Assembly (NCBI GenBank): GCA_022497155.1
Contig: MU385780.1
Coordinates: 62,001 to 126,000, forward strand
Reading direction: 5' to 3'
Source of the DNA: Whalleya microplaca
Taxonomy: Eukaryota; Ascomycota; Sordariomycetes; Xylariales; Xylariaceae
Length of the DNA: 64,000 nt
The translations under genes were made by a program, and so were the position numbers. The notes beneath the pieces were generated by a model. It did no database searches, was not told where the DNA came from, and worked only from the letters and a program-made list of their open reading frames with translations. Positions within the stretch are counted from its first letter, which is position 1, and each line of letters opens with the position of its first letter. Below, piece after piece: positions 58,716-64,000 of the stretch.

Positions 58716-60676
58716 ATGGTCCGCATTCGTGAGGTTGGGGCCAAGAGCCGCCAGGAGCATCGCGAGATGGCTCAGAGAGACGCCCCCGAGTTCGAGCGGG
58801 TCACTTGGTATAGAGAACCTCACCTTCGCAAGCTATATGCCTGGGCTTGTGTCTTGATGATAGCCTCTGCCACTACAGGGTACGATGGGTACGTAAGACG
58901 ACAAATCCGCGGACTCATACTCTAAGGAGCCTAGCTGATGACCCCTGCCCAGAATGCTCGTCAACACTTCGCAGCAGATTGACCGCTGGAAGCAGTTCTT
59001 TCCCAAGACCCAGTTCGGACCCGACAACCCCCAGGAAGTTGCCGATAGCTGGCTAGGACTGCTGGTGAATATGTTTAATATCGGGAGTGTGATAAGTTTC
59101 TTCGTAACGCAAGTCATACCTCGCGCAGTATTTCAGATTTGAGAAAGCGGTGCTGATGTCGCACGGTTCTACTTAGGCCATATGTTGCTGATAATTGGGG
59201 ACGCAAGACGTCCATCGCGTTTGGTTGCACGTTCATGATCACGGGGGGCTGCGTATCGGCGTTCTGCAACGGGTACGAAAGTGGGTGGCCTTTGAAAACT
59301 CCGTCAGGATGATAGAACTTGGTTGTATTGATCGAAGTATTAGTGTTCATCGCTGGCCGCCTGATCCTCGGTTTCGGCAACAGTCTGTCGCAGATGGCCT
59401 CTCCTCTGCTCCTCACCGAGATATGCCATCCCCAGCATCGTGGCCCGGTGACTGCGGTCTACAATTGTTTGTGGAATCTCGGTGCCCTTCTCGTTGCCTG
59501 GATTGGCTGGGGCACCGCACAGATCCAGAGCGACTGGAGCTGGAGGTCCATCACGTTGATCCAAATTTTACCCTCGCTCATCCAGATCGTCTTCATCACC
59601 TGGATCCCAGAGTCTCCACGATTTCTCATGGCCCAGGATCGCCCCGGGGAGGCGCTCGATATACTAGCTAAATACCATGCGGGCGGTGACAAGAGGGATG
59701 CCCTGGTACAATTCGAGTTTCGCGAAATCCGGGAAACTATCAAAATTGAGAAGCAGCTCAAGCGGGCTGCCGGATACCTCGATTTCTTCCGCACGAAAGG
59801 CAACCGCTGGCGCTTGGCTATCTTGGTATCCCTCGGGGTGATCTCCCAGTACAGCGGCAATGCGCTCTTCTCTAACTACATGGACATCATATATGAGGGT
59901 GCCGGGATCATGCACCAGAACCAAAAGCTCGCGGTACGTCACGATCTCACCTCGACACGAAGACTGTTAAGGCCATGCTAACATATACTCTCAGCTAAGC
60001 GGAGGCAAGACAATCCTCGACCTGATTGTGACCCTCATCGCAGCTCTCAACGTCGATCGATTCGGCCGACGGCCGCTCTTCCTCCTCTCGACTTCCGGCA
60101 TGGTGGTCTCGTTCGTAAGCTGGACGATATGCGGCGCCGTGTACGAGAACTCAGGCATGAGTAACATAGCTTCGGGTTACGCGCAGCTCGTCTTCATCTG
60201 GCTCTTCGGCATCTTTTACGATATCGGCTTCTCAGGTCTGTTGGTCGCCTACGCGCTTGAGGTCCTCCCCTTTAAGCTGCGCGCTAAGGGCATGATGGTT
60301 ATGAATATTACTGTCCAGGCCATCCTCGCACTGAGCAACCAGACGAACAAGATCGCATGGAATCGGCTGCCGAATCATTGGAACTTTATGCTCTTCTATA
60401 CCGTGAGTAGAGGCACAGCTCTTAGTATGTAAACTCGCTGACAAGGTGACGCAGCTGTGGGACTTCTGCCAGCTCATCTTCGTGTACTTCTTCTACGTTG
60501 AGACTAAGGGCCCTACACTCGAGGAGATCGCCTGGATCTTCGACGGCGTCGACGCGGTGGCGAATATTAATATCCACCAGGTGGAGAAAGAGATCCATGA
60601 AGCCGAGCGCGACTCGAGCACTCATGAACGGGTCGGGTCGTCGGGGAGGGGTGCTGAGGGCGCTATTTTATTTTGA
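58716..60676 (+). CDS. MFS sugar transporter, lactose-permease/hexose-transporter type
   Basis: Six exons: 58716-58888, 58953-59108, 59177-59280, 59344-59933, 59995-60402, 60455-60676; 550 residues. A 12-helix major facilitator of the sugar porter family. Signatures: an early GYDGMLVN after helix 1, the loop PYVADNWGRKTS, AGRLILGFGNSLSQMASPLL in helix 4, the conserved ITWIPESPRFLMAQDRPGEA, the second-half DRFGRRPLFLL, and YFFYVETKGPTLEEIAWIFDG near the end. The residues resemble lactose/cellobiose permeases (LacP/CltA) more than glucose carriers, but substrate is not certain. Intron 2 starts with GCAAGT and ends TTAG: a GC-AG intron needed to keep the frame. Exon 3/4 boundaries (59280/59344) are my best choice; the acceptor at 59337 also keeps phase. 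Confidence 0.88.
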
Positions 60677-61495
60677 ATGAGCCGTTCCTTCGCGGAAGAA
60701 CAGGTTGTTCGGTTGAAGATCGGACTGGACAAGACAGGTTACATGATCATGAGTAATGAAAGGATTAATGGAGGGTCAGGCATATGCGACTTTGCAATCT
60801 TTATAGTAGCGTTGTTTGAAAACGATTTATACTGTACGTGGCGTAAAAAATCACGAGGGGCGGAGAAAAGGGGGGTGGACATTACAGTTGACATACATAA
60901 TCTATCAAATGAATAGCATCACGACGACTTGATCCTGTTAAGCCCAAGGGATTTTTCATAAGGTATAATAAAGTAACTGCTTTTTAAGATAACAATAGCA
61001 CTATAGCTACGAAATATGAAACGACTTAAAGACACATGTGGGCGCCCATGTAGGGATATTCTATTACTATATTTGACTGCAAGGTTTTGAAAGCTTAATT
61101 AAGTACGGGAGTTGGATACGAATATCTATCAGGATTCCTCAATCCAGAATTGCTTTATAAGACATATAATCGTCACGTACCTTCAAAAAGGAGGATAGAT
61201 CGCGGTTTCCCTTGGTCCACTCATTGTCTTTAACTCTGTAGCCTTATACAAATAACGCATTCCACAACCCCCAACTCCCAAACCTTGCCCTCAGACTAGC
61301 AATTTCTATATATATGCATTGGGGCGTTTCATACAGAGCCTTTCTGGTCCGAATGCCACTAGCAGAAATGCCACCGAGGCATCGTAAGCAAATGGTCGCA
61401 GAAGCACCTAGCCTTGCTAGGCTGATGCAAGACTCATTTGTCACATAAGCCAGAGTCTATTCTCTCTTTCAACGAACAGGAGTACTCTGTTCAGA
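60677..61495. other. Intergenic region, convergent 3' ends
   Basis: 820 AT-rich bases between the 3' ends of the sugar transporter and the minus-strand membrane protein. The short open frame 60677-60916 has no recognisable content. Confidence 0.45.
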
Positions 61496-62774
61496 TTAGT
61501 TCGGCACAAACGCGTCGCTGCCAAATGTCGAAAACTTACTCGCGTAGGACTCGCTAAATTGTAAAAGGGGTAGAAGGAGTAGTATTAGTGGAACCAGTTG
61601 ACCAAAGCCGAGCAGGGAGGTCTCTTTTTCCAACTCTATTCCATCCATCAAGTCATGGCCTGCCTGACGGTCGGTAAATGTCCAGTATCCACCAAGAATG
61701 AACCAGGTGATTGCGGAGAGGATGTCGTATGTTTCCGATGCAAAGAAGAACCAAACATAGATAAATACAGCATATAACCTCGTGAGAGGCTTCACTGTGG
61801 CGGTGGCTGGAGTATGCTGTGCCATGTTTTTGCTCTGTTGGTGCGAAGGATCTAGATCTTTTCGGCCAAGGAGGCAATGCCTCTTGCTCATCCACCACAT
61901 CCTGACACTTCTTGACTGCATCAATAACGCTTGGGAATATCCACTCAGGATCAGGATGAAATTAACTACAACCCAGCGCAGTGGTGCCCCCCCTTTTGCA
62001 TATGGCACTGTGCAGAGAGCTGGGCATTCATCCACATCGTCCCAGTCACTGTAACCTGAAATCCAGCAACAGTATAGAAGCAAAGAAGCCATAATCACCA
62101 TTAAGGCGCTGCGAACGAGAACTGGTATCCTATAAGACCAGCTGGACTTCCATGGAGCAGTCCGATTTGGAGCACCAGGTTTGACGCTGTCTTCGAAACT
62201 CCGGATGACCAGAAGCGTGAGAAGATGGGTAATTGAGCTAAACCAGGCCAGATCTGTGGCAATATTCAGATGATACACAGTCAGAGATCCATCGTTGAGC
62301 TTCGGGATCCCAGTTATAAGCATGGCGAGTCCGGTAACTAGCTGTTGATCGCTCAGTGTGAGGACAACGTCGTACAGGCATTCAGCCCAAAGATGCGCTT
62401 GCTCATGGCCTAGCTGCTCTTGTACTCTATCGCATACCTGCTGGCGGAGTGATTTATCGAGTAAATTATACGTTCTCGCGGATGATCTTGAGAGTACCAG
62501 ACAGAGAATTGTAGAAAACAAGGACAAGGTGGCGGAGAAAACGAAGGCAATAATGACCTAAAGGGCTACTCGTCAGTACGTGATGTCATCGTTCAAGGCG
62601 CAGGCAGACCGAATTTACCCCAGTGCCAGCGATGTCAGGGTCCGCCTTCAGTGTTGGACAGTCACAATTGTCGTAGTAGCTACAATTCCACTGTGACTCG
62701 GTTATCGTGAACTTATTCCCTCTGTGCCAGTCGTCCGTCCAACAAGATATTCTGTTCTGCTCCATTAGGATCAA
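61496..62774 (-). CDS. Multi-pass membrane protein, fungal-specific, function unknown
   Basis: Minus strand; exons 62774-62619 and 62557-61496; 405 residues from the first ATG (a second ATG three codons on is equally possible). The N-terminal part is extracellular in appearance, with conserved-looking Cys (WNCSYYDNCDCPTLKADPDI) and AGTGVIIAF leading into the first helix. Further helices: LFSTILCLVLSRS, IATDLAWFSSITHLLTLLVI, IPVLVRSALMVIMASLLLYC, WVVVNFILILSGYSQALLM, LTRLYAVFIYVWFFFASETY and FGQLVPLILLLLPLLQFSES. The pattern CP-x-D-x-DI-x-G-x-GV followed by several helices recurs in Pezizomycotina proteins of unknown function. A role in transport or sensing cannot be decided. Confidence 0.78.
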
Positions 62775-63832
62775 TAATAGAGGTTGGGTATGTTAACTTT
62801 AAGGTGACAGTTATGTAGCATTCTTAGCTGACTTTTATGGTAGGTATGCTTTTACTATGTAAAATAATAGCTGAATAGGTATATCCGTACCTGGTAGTCA
62901 TTGGCCACTGTCCCGTAATTTCAAGACTGGGATTCCGCTGCAGTCCGGGGACAAAATCTACCCACCCTGCCGCCCAGGCCATCTCCAGTTAATAGGCCAT
63001 GTGTAGGTACTTTTCCGCCTGTATTTTTTCTTAAGCAAATGAAAGTGTATACGCATAAGAATACTGCGTATCACTTTTCTATTTTTAGGATTTCGCATAC
63101 ATGTTTTCATTTAACTAGCCTTTATACCTAGTTAAGTTATACTTCCAAATAAAGAGTTTAACACATGGGATATTGCCGTTAAAATATCTGTGTCTAAGTC
63201 ACTGACTCATAATGAAGTAGTTGAATAAAGTGATTTTCAACAAAAAGGCCGAAACGAGTGAACTTGATATTTACATAGCCTCAATTTACAGATATCGTCG
63301 AGGAACACGTTCAAAGAAAGTCGCTTGCGTTTGATAGTAGAAGTACTTCGTGGCGAGATATATCCACTATGGGGTTGAATCACAGTGACTTCAACCATTC
63401 ACCGGTAAACGATTACTGTGCTCTTTTACTTAAGTACAATCTCTACCTTTTAAAAGTCGCACAACTTCTCCTGCGATTATGTAAGTATCGAGTAGTAGTT
63501 GCAATTGAAGAAAGACAATACACGTATGAATAAGGTGGCTTTCTGGTGCAACGTTATGGCCTTAGTTTAACCTAGATACAAGCAGACATCACGGGAATGG
63601 ATTTATTTTTATATGAAAAAGTGAAGTAATTTTTGCTATTGCGATTCTAGTACGGTCTGCATATTAGAAGTTTGGAGGTTCCACATGTAATGATATTTAC
63701 ATTTTATATTGGCGGCTGTACCGCAATACTGCAGATGGATATCTTGTCATCTATAATATCAGTCAACTCGCTTAAGCTTCCAATCTACAAAGTGCATTTA
63801 GTACATAGAATTGCTTCGTTCGCTCCGCTGGA
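62775..63832. other. AT-rich intergenic region
   Basis: No coding signal. It is the most AT-rich long stretch in the right part of the window, without visible repeats. Confidence 0.45.
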
Positions 63833-64000
63833 TTACCAAAGTATGATTTGTCCCAAGTTCCTGATCAACGCCATAAGCACACCATAATACAAGATTTCAA
63901 GCCCGAAAAACACCAAACCGTATCCGGCGAATAATGTCATCGGATCTATGCAGGCCCACGCTCGCATCTTCCAATGTGATAAGCTCGGTTCGCCATGCGG
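63833..64000 (-). CDS. Possible C-terminal fragment of a membrane protein entering from the right edge
   Basis: On the minus strand the frame from base 64000 is open for 55 codons and ends at TAA 63835-63833. It reads HWKMRAWACIDPMTLFAGYG, then LVFFGLEILYYGVLMALIRN, strongly hydrophobic and protein-like. It may be the last exon of a gene beyond the edge; it could also be chance. No family is recognised. Confidence 0.25.
   Translation of the reverse strand, partial: PHGEPSLSHWKMRAWACIDPMTLFAGYGLVFFGLEILYYGVLMALIRNLGQIILW

Noticed and set aside
1..64000. tRNA or rRNA genes
   Set aside because: Reading by eye found no convincing A/B-box pair or T-loop with closing stems; a tRNA scan would settle it.

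Overview
The window is nuclear DNA from a filamentous ascomycete (Pezizomycotina, probably a Sordariomycete; inferred, not proven). Short 50-180 nt GT-AG introns with CTAAC/CTGAC-type branch points split most genes. The families are typical of that group: a PIR-like GPI wall protein, a DUF7025 AAA ATPase, a DUF7708-type STAND-like protein, a bestrophin-like channel and a lactose-permease-type MFS transporter. I support 18 genes (one runs off the left edge) plus one doubtful fragment at the right edge. Spliced models were built by hand; reading phase closes for every model.

Left part (1-15 kb): a secreted Cys-rich single-pass membrane protein (minus, cut by the left edge), the karyopherin Kap123, a 5.2 kb stretch with no recognisable gene, a PIR-like GPI wall protein, and a U1-type zinc-finger splicing protein preceded by a dense cluster of GATA-factor motifs. 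Next (15.5-22.2 kb) is a divergent pair: a STAND-like protein whose P-loop is degenerate (minus) and an AAA+ ATPase of the DUF7025 family (plus), whose frame continues for 126 sense codons past its stop.

Middle (23.6-45.6 kb, all plus strand): cytosolic threonyl-tRNA synthetase, followed by two perfect hairpins; a large multi-pass membrane protein; a single-pass protein with a charged SR/HRS-rich tail; a bestrophin-like anion channel; a 1074-residue fusion of a vWA domain with a RING-in-between-RING (RBR) ligase module; and a basic disordered orphan.

Right part (46.8-64 kb): a dienelactone hydrolase, a WW/FF-domain splicing protein (minus) divergent from a PAP2 lipid phosphatase, a dynamin-like GTPase with SUMO-type motifs, an MFS sugar transporter with a GC-AG intron, and a multi-pass membrane protein (minus). 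This is not one pathway: core genes (nuclear import, translation, splicing, lipid phosphatase) are mixed with lineage-variable genes. The most interesting of the latter are the vWA-RBR fusion, the pseudo-STAND/AAA pair and the dynamin-like GTPase. No transposon, CRISPR, rRNA or convincing tRNA was seen.
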